Of a DNA stretch of 64,000 nucleotides, positions 43,889 to 53,484 are shown in pieces. Both the position numbers and the translations under genes were made by a program. Source of the DNA: Flavobacteriales bacterium (GTDB taxonomy: Bacteria; Bacteroidota; Bacteroidia; Flavobacteriales_F; PHOS-HE28); assembly GCA_016699575.1 (NCBI GenBank), contig CP064979.1:2542001-2606000 (forward strand). The letters run 5' to 3'. The notes under the pieces were generated by a model, which did not search any database, was not told the origin of the DNA, and worked only from the letters and a program-made list of their open reading frames with translations. The stretch's first letter is position 1; every line of letters begins with the position of its first letter.

Positions 43889-46309
43889 ATGCTTCCCTTG
43901 TTGCGAACGGCGACCGCGCTGTGCTGTTGCTGCCTTTGGGTGTTCACCGCTGCGCAAGTGATGGTCGCCGGTCGTGTGGTTGACGATCGCACCGGAGAAC
44001 CGTTGCCTTTTGTGCACGTGCGACCGGATGGTGCAGGACAGGGCGTGCTGGCGGATGCGGACGGACGCTTTGCGGTGGAAGTCGCTGCTTTGCCGACCAC
44101 CTTGATATGCAGCTATGTGGGCTACCAACCGCTGCGGTACGAGAGCTGGGACGAGCGACCGGTCGTCCTGCGCTTGCATGCCCTGACCAAAGAGCTGAGC
44201 GAGGCGGTTGTGCGTCCGGGCGAAAACCCCGCGCACCGCATCATCGAGGCCGTGCACGCCAACCGCAAGCGCAATGACGGGCTCAGCGCGGGCAGCTTCC
44301 GCTACACCAGTTACGCGCGCACGGTCTTCACCATCGAAGCGGACAGCGCCCTGATGACCGACAAGGCGCGCATCGCCCAGTTGGACAGCAACGGCCGCGA
44401 GATCGTGGAATTCATGAACGAGCAGCACCTCCTGCTCATCGAGAGCGCGACGCGCCGAACGTTCCGGCCGCCCAACGGTGACCGTGAAGAGGTGCTGGCC
44501 TTGCGTGTGAGCGGCTTCGAGGATCCCGGATTGCTGGCGCTCGTCGCCTCAACGAAAACCTTCAGCATGTACGAGCCGCTGATCCCCTTGGGCGAGAAGA
44601 CGTACATGAGCCCCATCGCGCGCGGATCGGTGAACAGCTATCTCTTCATCCTGGAAGACACGCTCTTCCAAGGAACCGACAGTGTGTTCGTGATCAGCTA
44701 CCGTCCACGGACAAGCAAGAATTTCGAGGGACTTTCCGGAACGCTCTGGGTGAACAGCGATGGCTACGCCCTGCAGAACGTGGTGGCCGGTCCGGTGAAG
44801 CGGGGTGAAGGCCAGGGCCTGAAGGTGCAGCAGGTGCACAAGCGCATCGGTGCGACTTGGTTCCCCGTGCAGCTCAACACCACATACTTCTTCGATGGCA
44901 TAACGCTGAACGGGTTCCAGCCGCTGGGTATCGGCCGCGTGCAATTACGTGACGTCGAAACGGGCATAGAAGTGTCGCGTTCGGAAGTGGCCGGTCCCGA
45001 ATTCGTGATGGACCCCTTGGCGTTGCACCGCGACGAAGCCTATTGGCGGGCGCTTCGTCCCGATACGTTGGGAAAGAAAGAGCTGAAGACATACCAGGTC
45101 ATCGACAGTATCAGCAAGGCGGAGAACTTGGGCAGGACCTTGAAGGGACTGGAGGCGTTGCTCAGTGGCAGCATCCCCTGGGGGCCGGTGGACTTCGAGC
45201 TTCGGCGCATCATTTCCGCCAATGCGCTGGAGGACGTGCGGCTGGGCCTCGGCCTGAGCACCAACGACCGCGTGTCCCGTGTGGCACGCCTTGGTGGTTG
45301 GTTCGGTTACGGCTTCGGGGACAAGACATGGAAGTACGGCGCTGATGTGCGTGTGAAACCCAAGCCGGCGAGGTCGTTGGAAGTGCACGCGTACTACGCG
45401 AACGACCTTGTGGAAAGCGGTGGCGTTGCCTTCAAGGGCCCGCGTACACTACTGCTCAGCGATGACGTGCGGCTGCTCTACATGGACCGGATGGATCGCG
45501 TGGAGCGGATCGGAGGAACGGTGCACCTGCGCTTGGCCAGCGGACTCCGCATGTGGTTGGGCACGGCTAGTGAGTTGCGGATCAATGACCTCGGATATCG
45601 TTTTGTGCAACCGCTTGGAGAAGGAGTGGAGCGCTTGGTCAACGATTTCCGCAGTGGCGAGGTGAGCGTTGATGTCCGCTACGCACACGGCGAGCGCTTG
45701 GCCCAGTTGCCCGGCCGCCAGGTGGACCTCGGTACGAAGTGGCCCGTGCTCCAAGTGTCGTTCGCGCAAGCCGTGGATGGGCTTTGGGAAGGCGAGCAAC
45801 AGTGGTGGCGTGCGGCTGTGCAAACCGGCAAGTCGTTCAGGACGCGTCGCATGGGCACTCCATCAGTACGGGTGATGGCCGGTATGGCAGATGCCACGGC
45901 CGCGTACCCGTTTCTCTTCAACCTGAGGGGTTCGCGCGGCGAGGGATGGTGGCTGAACACACCTTATGCGTTCGAAACCATGGTGCCGGGCGAGTTCCTG
46001 TCGGACCGTTTCATCGTGGTCCATTACCGGCATTCGTTCGGCAAGCTCCTGCTGAAGACCAAGAAGTGGCAGCCGTTGCCCACCCTGGTGACCAGCGCGG
46101 GTTGGGGTGGGCTGGAACATGCGGCGAACCATCGCGGCTATGACTTCCGCAGCATGGTGGAAGGGTTCTTCGAAAGCGGGGCGGAGGTCCTTTTCCGCAA
46201 CAACCTCTCGGCCCTGGGCTTCGGTGTGTACTGGCGCTACGGCCCCTACGCGTTACCGGACGCAATGGACAACCTCTACCTGAAGCTGGCACTGGGGATC
46301 GGGATCTGA
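43889..46309 (+). CDS. DUF5686 outer-membrane protein with carboxypeptidase-like regulatory domain
   Basis: 806 residues from ATG 43889 (MLPLLRTATALCCCCLWVFTAAQ, signal peptide). Residues about 23-110 are a CarboxypepD_reg-like plug domain (GRVVDDRTGEPLPFVHVRPD, LICSYVGYQPLRY) as in SusC-type proteins. The remainder matches the DUF5686 family: RTSKNFEGLSGTLWVNSDGY, then a long beta-barrel-like C-terminus ending GVYWRYGPYALPDAMDNLYL. It is predicted to be an outer-membrane barrel of unknown transport function. TACTTTCT at 43856-43863, 25 nt upstream of the start, may be its promoter. The MMPL gene follows after 60 bp. Confidence 0.85.
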   Translation: MLPLLRTATALCCCCLWVFTAAQVMVAGRVVDDRTGEPLPFVHVRPDGAGQGVLADADGRFAVEVAALPTTLICSYVGYQPLRYESWDERPVVLRLHALTKELSEAVVRPGENPAHRIIEAVHANRKRNDGLSAGSFRYTSYARTVFTIEADSALMTDKARIAQLDSNGREIVEFMNEQHLLLIESATRRTFRPPNGDREEVLALRVSGFEDPGLLALVASTKTFSMYEPLIPLGEKTYMSPIARGSVNSYLFILEDTLFQGTDSVFVISYRPRTSKNFEGLSGTLWVNSDGYALQNVVAGPVKRGEGQGLKVQQVHKRIGATWFPVQLNTTYFFDGITLNGFQPLGIGRVQLRDVETGIEVSRSEVAGPEFVMDPLALHRDEAYWRALRPDTLGKKELKTYQVIDSISKAENLGRTLKGLEALLSGSIPWGPVDFELRRIISANALEDVRLGLGLSTNDRVSRVARLGGWFGYGFGDKTWKYGADVRVKPKPARSLEVHAYYANDLVESGGVAFKGPRTLLLSDDVRLLYMDRMDRVERIGGTVHLRLASGLRMWLGTASELRINDLGYRFVQPLGEGVERLVNDFRSGEVSVDVRYAHGERLAQLPGRQVDLGTKWPVLQVSFAQAVDGLWEGEQQWWRAAVQTGKSFRTRRMGTPSVRVMAGMADATAAYPFLFNLRGSRGEGWWLNTPYAFETMVPGEFLSDRFIVVHYRHSFGKLLLKTKKWQPLPTLVTSAGWGGLEHAANHRGYDFRSMVEGFFESGAEVLFRNNLSALGFGVYWRYGPYALPDAMDNLYLKLALGIGI

Positions 46310-46369
46310 CCCGGGGCTGCACGTCCATTTCGTTCCTTTGGTCGCCGCAGTGCGGCACCCTGAACGCTC

Positions 46370-48769
46370 ATGTGGACATGGCTCGCCGGTAAGATCCTAC
46401 GCAACCGCATCGCGGTGCTGGTGGTCACCGGCCTGCTCACCGTCTTCATGGGCTGGATGGCAAGCCGGGTGAAGATGAGCTACCGCAATGGTGGCCTGTT
46501 GCCCAAGGACGACAGCACATTCGTTGCCTACCAGCACTTCGTGCACCAGTTCAGTGAGGATGGGAACGTGGTGGTCATCGGCACCGACGACCCCGACTTC
46601 TTCAAGCCCGAACGGTTCGCCGCGTGGTGGCGTTTGGGCAAGGACCTGAAAGCCATCAACGGGGTCGACTCCGTTTTCAGTGAGGCGCACCTGTTCGATC
46701 TGGTCCGCGACGATTCGCTGATGACCTTCAAGCTGCGTCCTGTCGTGGTGGCCCCGCCAGCGGACCAGGCAGGCATGGATTCCTTGAGGGCGCACATCCG
46801 ATCACTGCCCTTCTACGACCGGCTGCTCTTCAACGACAGCACCAGGGCGCACGTGATGATGCTCTTCTTGGATGCGGCCATGTTCAACAGCGAGCGTCGA
46901 GGCCACATGATCGAGGATATCATGCAGCTTGGCGATGCCTATGCCGCTGACCATGTGCCGCTGCACTACAGCGGGCTGCCGTACATCCGTGTGAAGGTCG
47001 CGTCACTGGTGAAAGGCGAGATGCCGGTCTTCATGGGAGGCAGCCTTTTCGTTTGCGCGGTGCTGCTCCTGGTTTTCTTCCGCAGTTGGCGGGTGATGTG
47101 GGTATGCACGGCCGTAGTGGCCATCAGCGTGGTGTGGAGCTTCGGGATGATGGCCTTGTTCGATTGCCCTATCACCCTCATCATGTCGGTGATCGCACCG
47201 CTGGTCATTGTTACAGGTGTGCCCAACTGCGTGTTCTTGATCAATAGCTACCAGATCGAATACGTGCATCATCGCAACCAGATGAAAGCGTTGCAGCGCG
47301 TCATCACCCGGGTGGGCGCGGCCGCGTTCATGACCAATGCTACCACCGCCGTGGGCTTCACCAGCTTCATGCTCGTGAGCAGCGAGACCTTGCAGGAGTT
47401 CGGCCTCATCGCCACGCTCGGGATCATGGTGCTTTGGGCATTGAGCATGGTGCTCATCCCCATCTTCTTCAGCTTCATGCCGCCGCCCACGGCCAAGCAC
47501 CTCAAGCACCTCGACCGCAAATGGATGGACACGGTGGTGGACCGCATTGTGCGCATCAGCCACCGCCATCGGCCCTTGGTGTACGCCATCACCTTGCTTG
47601 TCTTCATCGTTGCGCTTGTGGGCATGGGCCGCTTGAAGGACGAGAGCCGCGTGGTGGACGACCTGCCCGAGGAGAACGAAGTGCTGGTGAACATGCGTTG
47701 GTTCGAGCGCAACTTCCGGGGTGTGATCCCCTTGGAGGTGGTCATCGATACGAAGAAGAACGGCGGTGCGCTGAAGGACCCTACGCTCAAGCGGATCCAA
47801 CGCCTGCACGACACGCTGGCCACCTACCCGCAGTTCAGCCGTCCGCTCAGCGTGGTGGATGCCGTGAAGTTCACCAAGCAAGCTTTCTACGGCGGGGATC
47901 CCGATCGCTATGAACTGATCAAGCCCAGCTATGCCCCGGACCAGTTCATTGTGAAGTACCTCCCGAAGGCAGCGGAGAAGAAGGACATGGGCAAGGCGTT
48001 CCTGGACACGGCCCGACAGGTCACACGCCTCACCGTGCAAATGGCCGACATCGGCACCACGCGGATGGACGAGCTGATGACACGTCTGCGTCCTCAGGTG
48101 GACAGCATTTTCGCACCGGACAAATACGATGTCAGCTTCACCGGCAACAGCATCATTTTCCTCGAGGGCAGCCGCTACCTCATCGACAACCTCATCTGGA
48201 GCCTCTTCTGGGCGGTGGTGTTCATCGTGGCGTTGATGGCCTTGCTGTTCAACTCATTGCGCATCCTGGTCGTTTCGCTCATCCCCAACCTCATCCCGCT
48301 CGTGGTCACCGCCGGGCTGATGGGCTACTTCCACATCCCCATCAAGCCGAGCACCATCCTCGTGTTCGGCATCGCGTTGGGCATCGCCGTGGACAATGCG
48401 ATCCACTTCCTGGCGCGCTACCGGCTTGAACTGAAACTGACCAACAACGACTACAAGCGCGCGGTTGACCTGGCCACGCGCGAAGTGAGCGTGGGCATCA
48501 TCTACACCAGTGCGGTGCTCTTCTTCGGCTTCATCATTTTCGCGTTCAGCAAGTTCGGCGGCATCCAGGCGCTGGGCATCCTCACCAGCATCACATTGTT
48601 GGTGGCCATGTTCACCAACCTGCTGGTGCTGCCGGGGCTCCTGCTCACCTTCCACCGCAACCTCATCACGCGTGCGTTCCAGGAACCGCTCCTGGTGATC
48701 CTCGACGAAGAAGAAGACATCAACCTCGATGAACTGAAGGTGGAGGACACCGCACCTCAACAACCATGA
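46370..48769 (+). CDS. MMPL/RND-superfamily transporter
   Basis: 799 residues. One membrane segment at the N-terminus (IAVLVVTGLLTVFMGWMA), a large periplasmic domain, five or so helices (about 215-370, with the RND/SSD-type GVPNCVFLINSYQIE and ATTAVGFTSFML), a second periplasmic domain, and a second helix bundle (about 610-760, VFGIALGIAVDNAIHFLARY). This duplicated layout is that of hydrophobe/amphiphile RND permeases of the MMPL type, which move lipids or hydrophobic molecules. TTCCTTTG lies 29 nt upstream of the ATG. Its last four bases overlap the rfbA start (ATGA), so translation is coupled. The pairing with rfbA and a polyprenyl synthetase suggests a cell-envelope lipid or glycolipid substrate. 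Confidence 0.88.
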   Translation: MWTWLAGKILRNRIAVLVVTGLLTVFMGWMASRVKMSYRNGGLLPKDDSTFVAYQHFVHQFSEDGNVVVIGTDDPDFFKPERFAAWWRLGKDLKAINGVDSVFSEAHLFDLVRDDSLMTFKLRPVVVAPPADQAGMDSLRAHIRSLPFYDRLLFNDSTRAHVMMLFLDAAMFNSERRGHMIEDIMQLGDAYAADHVPLHYSGLPYIRVKVASLVKGEMPVFMGGSLFVCAVLLLVFFRSWRVMWVCTAVVAISVVWSFGMMALFDCPITLIMSVIAPLVIVTGVPNCVFLINSYQIEYVHHRNQMKALQRVITRVGAAAFMTNATTAVGFTSFMLVSSETLQEFGLIATLGIMVLWALSMVLIPIFFSFMPPPTAKHLKHLDRKWMDTVVDRIVRISHRHRPLVYAITLLVFIVALVGMGRLKDESRVVDDLPEENEVLVNMRWFERNFRGVIPLEVVIDTKKNGGALKDPTLKRIQRLHDTLATYPQFSRPLSVVDAVKFTKQAFYGGDPDRYELIKPSYAPDQFIVKYLPKAAEKKDMGKAFLDTARQVTRLTVQMADIGTTRMDELMTRLRPQVDSIFAPDKYDVSFTGNSIIFLEGSRYLIDNLIWSLFWAVVFIVALMALLFNSLRILVVSLIPNLIPLVVTAGLMGYFHIPIKPSTILVFGIALGIAVDNAIHFLARYRLELKLTNNDYKRAVDLATREVSVGIIYTSAVLFFGFIIFAFSKFGGIQALGILTSITLLVAMFTNLLVLPGLLLTFHRNLITRAFQEPLLVILDEEEDINLDELKVEDTAPQQP

Positions 48770-49635
48770 AAGGCATCATCCTCGCCGGAGGGTCCGGCAC
48801 CCGACTGCACCCGTTGACCTTGGCCGTGAGCAAGCAGCTCATGCCCGTGTACGACAAGCCGATGATCTACTACCCGCTGAGCACGCTCATGGCGGCGGGC
48901 ATCCGCGATATTCTCATCATCAGCACACCGCACGACCTGCCCAACTTCCGGAAGCTGCTGGGCGACGGTGCAAGTCTCGGTTGCTCCTTCAGCTATGCCG
49001 AGCAACCGGTGCCTAACGGGCTGGCGCAGGCCTTCGTCATCGGTCGCGAGTTCGTGGGCAACGATGGCGTGGCACTCATCCTCGGCGACAACATTTTCCA
49101 CGGCAGCGGCTTGGGCACGCGGCTTATGGAGCACAACACCGTGAGCGGCGGCCTCGTCTTCGCGTACCGCGTGAGCGATCCGGAACGTTACGGGGTGGTG
49201 GAGTTCGACGCGCACTTCAACGCGTTGAGCATCGAGGAGAAACCGGCCAAGCCGAAGAGCAACTATGCCGTGCCCGGGCTGTACTTCTACGACAACAGCG
49301 TGCTGGACATCGCCCGCGACCTGAAGCCGAGCGCGCGCGGCGAATACGAGATCACCGACGTGAACAAGGAATACCTGCGCCAGGGCAAATTGAAAGTGCT
49401 GGTGTTGGACCGCGGCACGGCATGGCTCGACACGGGGACGTTCACCAGCCTCATGCAGGCGGGGCAGTACGTGCAGGTGATCGAAGAGCGGCAGGGGAGA
49501 AGGATCGGTTGCATCGAGGAAGTCGCCTTCCGCCGGGGCTTCATCACCGCCGATGAACTGCGCAAGCTGGGCGAGCCGTTGCGCAAGAGCGGTTACGGGG
49601 AATACCTGATCCAGGTGGCGAACGGCACGGTGTGA
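48766..49635 (+). CDS. rfbA: Glucose-1-phosphate thymidylyltransferase
   Basis: 289 residues, normal family length. GIILAGGSGTRLHPLTLAVS is the nucleotide-binding signature, followed by KQLMPVYDKPMIYYPLSTLM, ALILGDNIFHGSGLG, YGVVEFD, EEKPAKPKSNYAVPGLYFYD and WLDTGTF. It makes dTDP-glucose, the first step to dTDP-rhamnose and related sugars. Other rml/rfb genes are not in the window. It overlaps the MMPL gene by 4 bp at its start and the polyprenyl synthetase ATG by 1 bp at its end (TGATG), so the three are one translationally coupled operon. Confidence 0.96.
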   Translation: MKGIILAGGSGTRLHPLTLAVSKQLMPVYDKPMIYYPLSTLMAAGIRDILIISTPHDLPNFRKLLGDGASLGCSFSYAEQPVPNGLAQAFVIGREFVGNDGVALILGDNIFHGSGLGTRLMEHNTVSGGLVFAYRVSDPERYGVVEFDAHFNALSIEEKPAKPKSNYAVPGLYFYDNSVLDIARDLKPSARGEYEITDVNKEYLRQGKLKVLVLDRGTAWLDTGTFTSLMQAGQYVQVIEERQGRRIGCIEEVAFRRGFITADELRKLGEPLRKSGYGEYLIQVANGTV

Positions 49636-50579
49636 TGACCGATCATCGTGCGCTCATCGAAGCACGCATCACCGATTGGTGCGCGGCCCTACCGAAGGAC
49701 GGGCTCTACGCGCCCATGGCCTACCTCATGGGCCTTCCTGCCAAGCGCGTGCGGCCTGCCTTGGTGCTGATGGGGTGCGAACTGTTCGGCGGCGACCCGC
49801 GCGAAGCCCTCGACGAAGCCATCGGTATCGAGCTCTTCCACAACTTCACTTTGATGCACGATGACATCATGGACGCTGCGCCCTTGCGCCGAGGCCAGCC
49901 CACCGTGCACGCGAAGTGGAACGTGAACATCGGCATCCTCAGCGGCGATGCCATGTTGGTGAAGGCCTATCAGCTCATGGGTCGGCGTCCCGACGTCCTC
50001 GACTTGTTCAGCCGTTACGCGTTGATGGTCTGCGAAGGCCAGCAGCTGGACATGGACTTCGAGCAGCGCGACGATGTGCACGTGAAGGAGTACCTGGAGA
50101 TGATACGGCTGAAGACCGCCGTGCTGCTCTCGTGCGCGTTGCGAACGGGTGCGATGGTCGCCGGTGCACCGCGCGAAGACCAGGAGCGGATCGGTGCGTT
50201 CGGCGAACATGTCGGGCTCGCCTTCCAATTGCGCGACGACCTGCTGGATGCGTTCGGTGACCCGGGCACCACCGGCAAGCAACAAGGAGGTGATCTGCGT
50301 GCGGGCAAGAAGACCTTCCTGCTCATCAGGGGTCTTGAGCGTGCTGCGGAAGGGCGTTGGGGCGTGTTGCGCGAAGAGCTGTCCAAGGCCCCGGATGCGC
50401 GTGACGTGTCCAGGATGCGCGACGCCATCGAACAGCTTGGTGTGCGGGCCGAAGCCGAAGCCGAGGTGCTCAAGCACGACCGTGCTGCCATGGCCGCATT
50501 GGATGCGATCGATGTGCCTGTCGTGAAGAAGGAGCCCCTGCGGATGCTGGCCGCGCACTTGCTGGAGCGGAAGTCCTGA
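49635..50579 (+). CDS. Polyprenyl (geranylgeranyl/farnesyl-type) diphosphate synthase
   Basis: 314 residues from ATG 49635, which overlaps the rfbA stop (TGATG); a GTG 3 bp earlier is less likely. It is a trans-isoprenyl diphosphate synthase: first aspartate-rich motif DDIMD at 76-80 (MHDDIMDAAPLRRG), second motif QLRDDLLDAFGD, and GQQLDMDFE. It condenses isopentenyl diphosphate with allylic diphosphates; the chain length cannot be read reliably by eye. It may supply quinone or carotenoid precursors or a polyprenyl carrier. The convergent secreted-protein gene ends 3 bp after its stop with no terminator visible. Confidence 0.92.
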   Translation: MTDHRALIEARITDWCAALPKDGLYAPMAYLMGLPAKRVRPALVLMGCELFGGDPREALDEAIGIELFHNFTLMHDDIMDAAPLRRGQPTVHAKWNVNIGILSGDAMLVKAYQLMGRRPDVLDLFSRYALMVCEGQQLDMDFEQRDDVHVKEYLEMIRLKTAVLLSCALRTGAMVAGAPREDQERIGAFGEHVGLAFQLRDDLLDAFGDPGTTGKQQGGDLRAGKKTFLLIRGLERAAEGRWGVLREELSKAPDARDVSRMRDAIEQLGVRAEAEAEVLKHDRAAMAALDAIDVPVVKKEPLRMLAAHLLERKS

Positions 50580-50582
50580 GCG

Positions 50583-52469
50583 CTACTCGCAGGCCTCGCA
50601 GTACGTCTTCAGCAGGTACGGGTCCTCGAGCAATTGGAACGTGACACCGCCTTTGCCATAGGTCTTGAACAACGAGCAGAACCGTGGCTTGTCCTTGTTC
50701 ACGGCGTTCATCATCACGCGCCGGTAGGCTTGTTCCTTGGTGCGCTCGGGGTCGGCGATGGTGAGGTTGAGGTAGTAGAAGAGCAAGTCTTCGTCCACGT
50801 TGATCTCCAGCGCGCGCGGCTCCACCACGTTCAGTGCCATGGCGTGGTTCATATAGCTGGCGAAGTACTGGGCCAGGCTCAGGTGGTCCTGCTCGCTCAT
50901 GGGGATGCTCTTGTAGTTGCGTTGGATGTACTTGAGGCACTCGTCCTTCTGCGCGTACTCCAGCTTGGCCATGTGCTCCTGCGCCATCATGATGTTCCAG
51001 TTGATGAGCATGCGTTTGATCAGCGGTTCCTCGATGCGGTACACGCGCAGGTGCTCGATCTCCTTCTTGAACGCGGCCGGGTCAACGGTGTGGCCGCCCA
51101 GCAGCCACAGCCGGAACTTCACCGCGCAGAGATTGTATTTGACGTGGCCGTCCTCGGGCAGCAGGCGGTCGAGCTCTTCCAACGCTTGGTAGGTGTCCCA
51201 CGCGTCGCTGGGGTCCATGAACTGGCGGAAGGCCACCCTCGAGTGGAGCATCTGTGCGAATTCTATCCTGCTCGGCACCTCCAACTGTTCGAGGAACGAT
51301 GACGGCAACTGGTTGTCCATCACACGATCGAACACGGCGTTCTGCACGGCGATGGCGCGCTCCAGGTTGTTGTTGGCAACAGCCTTCTCGAACTCCTCGA
51401 TCAGTTCCACGGCCTTCACCCCGGCGAACTCGTCCTTGCGCGCCAACTCCACGGTAATGACGGCTTTGCGATGCTTGGCAAGCATGGGTTCCAGTGCCTC
51501 TGCCGTGCGTTTGTCCAACAACCGGCGTTTCACCTCGGCTTTCGGCAACGTGGCCAGTTCGCTTTGCGAGGTCAGCAGCACGTCGCTGAGGAACTCCACC
51601 CAGTTCTCGCTGGCCGAGACTTCCGTGATGATGCCTTGCTGCTGGTAGCTCTGCATGGCCGCAACGATGCTCTGCGCGCGCTTTTGCTGCAGTTCCAGGT
51701 TGCGTTCCTCGGGCCCCTCTACACTACTGTACGCTTCAATGACGATGCGTTTGATGTGGAAGTCGGTGAGCCGGAGCGAGTCGCGCAATGGTTGCAGGTC
51801 GGCAGCGGAGTACTCGGCCTTGTTGCGTTCGAAAGGGATGGTGAAGTGCATCGCTTTGCGCCGCAGGATCGTGTTGCGCACTTCTGTCCGTGAAGTGTCG
51901 TACTGTTCGCCGTACGTGAGCGTGTCCATGTACAGCCCCATGTTCAGCAGGTCCCAGCGGTACACGCGCAGGTCGAAGTTGTAGTTGTAGTAGCAGTAGA
52001 ACCGGTCTTTCAGGATGATGAAGTTGAGCTCGTGATCGGTGTTCCTGAGCGTGTTCGGCAGTGTCCCGACTTTCACTGCGACACCCGTGCCCCAAGGGAT
52101 CTTGCTGCGTTTCAGTTCGAACTGATAAACTGGTTTCAGCACAGTGCCACGGTACATTCCATCGGCCGCTGGCCCACCCGTTGCACATGAGTAGCGCGAA
52201 CGAGGGACCACGTCCACCGCGATACCATCACTTGGTTTGGTGATCAACGCGTTGAGCAACCGTTCATCTGTGACGATGAACCAGATGTCGCCTTGTGCGT
52301 CGGCAGACAATCCGTACAGTATTTCCTTGGCTTGCTTTTCGAACACGGACCGGCATTCGGTGCAGCGCAGGTCGTACTGCTCGCCCGGGTTGCGGATGTC
52401 GAAGACCTCTTGGGGAAATGCCCGACCAGCCAGGAGCCAAAGGAGAAGAACAAGCGTCCTTTCTTTCAT
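50583..52469 (-). CDS. Secreted protein with OmpA-like segment, otherwise unknown
   Basis: 628 residues, MKERTLVLLLWLLAGRAFPQ signal peptide. Residues about 20-200 are a beta-rich region with a possible CxxC (RCTECRS). A central stretch (DFHIKRIVIEAYSSVEGPEE through QQKRAQSIVAAM) resembles the OmpA-like beta-alpha fold without its usual peptidoglycan-binding Asp/Arg set. The C-terminal 250 residues are helical, TPR-like, with a final Cys pair (TYCEACE). No named family was recognised. A TACCTTGC element at 52474-52481 lies only 4 nt upstream of the ATG, so the mRNA may be nearly leaderless or start further in. It is convergent with the polyprenyl synthetase gene and has the same direction as the epimerase gene upstream. 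Confidence 0.75.
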   Translation of the reverse strand: MKERTLVLLLWLLAGRAFPQEVFDIRNPGEQYDLRCTECRSVFEKQAKEILYGLSADAQGDIWFIVTDERLLNALITKPSDGIAVDVVPRSRYSCATGGPAADGMYRGTVLKPVYQFELKRSKIPWGTGVAVKVGTLPNTLRNTDHELNFIILKDRFYCYYNYNFDLRVYRWDLLNMGLYMDTLTYGEQYDTSRTEVRNTILRRKAMHFTIPFERNKAEYSAADLQPLRDSLRLTDFHIKRIVIEAYSSVEGPEERNLELQQKRAQSIVAAMQSYQQQGIITEVSASENWVEFLSDVLLTSQSELATLPKAEVKRRLLDKRTAEALEPMLAKHRKAVITVELARKDEFAGVKAVELIEEFEKAVANNNLERAIAVQNAVFDRVMDNQLPSSFLEQLEVPSRIEFAQMLHSRVAFRQFMDPSDAWDTYQALEELDRLLPEDGHVKYNLCAVKFRLWLLGGHTVDPAAFKKEIEHLRVYRIEEPLIKRMLINWNIMMAQEHMAKLEYAQKDECLKYIQRNYKSIPMSEQDHLSLAQYFASYMNHAMALNVVEPRALEINVDEDLLFYYLNLTIADPERTKEQAYRRVMMNAVNKDKPRFCSLFKTYGKGGVTFQLLEDPYLLKTYCEACE

Positions 52470-52508
52470 GATGGCAAGGTAGCGGCCGCTGGGAAAGGCG
52501 AGGATGGC

Positions 52509-53417
52509 CTACCGCGAGGTGGCCAGTTCGCGCAAAGCGTCGGCCAGTAGACCATACTTGAATTCGAACCCCGGCGCGCTTAGCCGAACGCTCTCCACCC
52601 GGCTTCCCTCCGTCAGCAGCGCTGCCATTTCCCCCATGGCGGCCTTCAGGACAAAGCCGGGGACGGCGATCGGGAACAACGGACGATGCACCGAGCGCGC
52701 AACGGCCTGCAGGAAACTCTGGTTGGTGTTATGCTCCGGTGCAACGATGTTGTATGCGCCCTGCCAGGTTGTGCCATCAATGGCGCACAGATAGGCGCGC
52801 ACCAGATCATCGATGTGCACCCACGGAATCCATTGCCTGCCGGACCCCAGCGGCGCGAGAACGCACCAGCGGGCGAGCTGCGCGAACCGTGGCCACGCGC
52901 CGCCTTCGCGGGCCAGCACCACCGGCGTGCGAAATTTCACCACGCGGGCCAGTGTGCTCCATTCATCCACCGCGTCCTCCCAGGCACGTGTCAGGTTCCC
53001 GATCGCGTCGGTGGCACTTGCATCGTTCTCGCCGAAGATGTGATCCAGGGTTTGGGCACCGTAATATCCCACGCCGCTGGCACTGATGAAGCTCTGCGGT
53101 CGCACACCTGCCTCCCTCGCTGCACGCAGGACAAGTCTCGCCGACTCCGTGCGGCTTTCCTCGCACAGTCTCAACCGCTCAGGCGACCAGCGTTTGGCAA
53201 TGATGTTCTCACCGGCGAGGTGCACGATATGGTCCACGCCCTCAAGTGCTGACGCGTCGATGGTGCGCTCCTGTATATTCCATGCAAAGGCTTGCACGCC
53301 GTTGCGCGAGCCCGGCGTGCGGCTCAGGTGGCGGACACTGTGGCCTCGGCCGACCAGCGCATTGGTAAGCGCCGAGCCGATGAGGCCGCTACCGCCGGTG
53401 ATGAGGATGGTGGGCAC
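52509..53417 (-). CDS. TIGR01777-family (SDR39U1/YfcH-like) epimerase
   Basis: 302 residues from a GTG at 53417, giving VPTILITGGSGLIGSALTNAL directly at the N-terminus as in the family; another GTG at 53462 would add 15 residues, and no in-frame ATG exists. It is an extended SDR fold: GGSGLIG nucleotide-binding loop, DHIVHLAGENIIAKRWSPER (the family-specific AGENIxxxRW stretch), SASGVGYYG, and WIPWVHIDDLVRAYLCAID. Members are predicted NAD(P)-dependent epimerases whose substrate remains undefined. It lies 39 bp upstream (in transcription) of the secreted-protein gene at 50583. Confidence 0.85.
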   Translation of the reverse strand: MPTILITGGSGLIGSALTNALVGRGHSVRHLSRTPGSRNGVQAFAWNIQERTIDASALEGVDHIVHLAGENIIAKRWSPERLRLCEESRTESARLVLRAAREAGVRPQSFISASGVGYYGAQTLDHIFGENDASATDAIGNLTRAWEDAVDEWSTLARVVKFRTPVVLAREGGAWPRFAQLARWCVLAPLGSGRQWIPWVHIDDLVRAYLCAIDGTTWQGAYNIVAPEHNTNQSFLQAVARSVHRPLFPIAVPGFVLKAAMGEMAALLTEGSRVESVRLSAPGFEFKYGLLADALRELATSR

Positions 53418-53484
53418 GGTGCAAACCAAGTCATGGACGGAACATTGTCCGATCCGGTTCACACATCATTGGATCTCCTGTTGC

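Noticed and set aside
47003..48040. Minus-strand frame opposite the MMPL transporter
   Set aside because: Translation is His/Asp-rich with no family match and lies wholly inside a well-supported gene.
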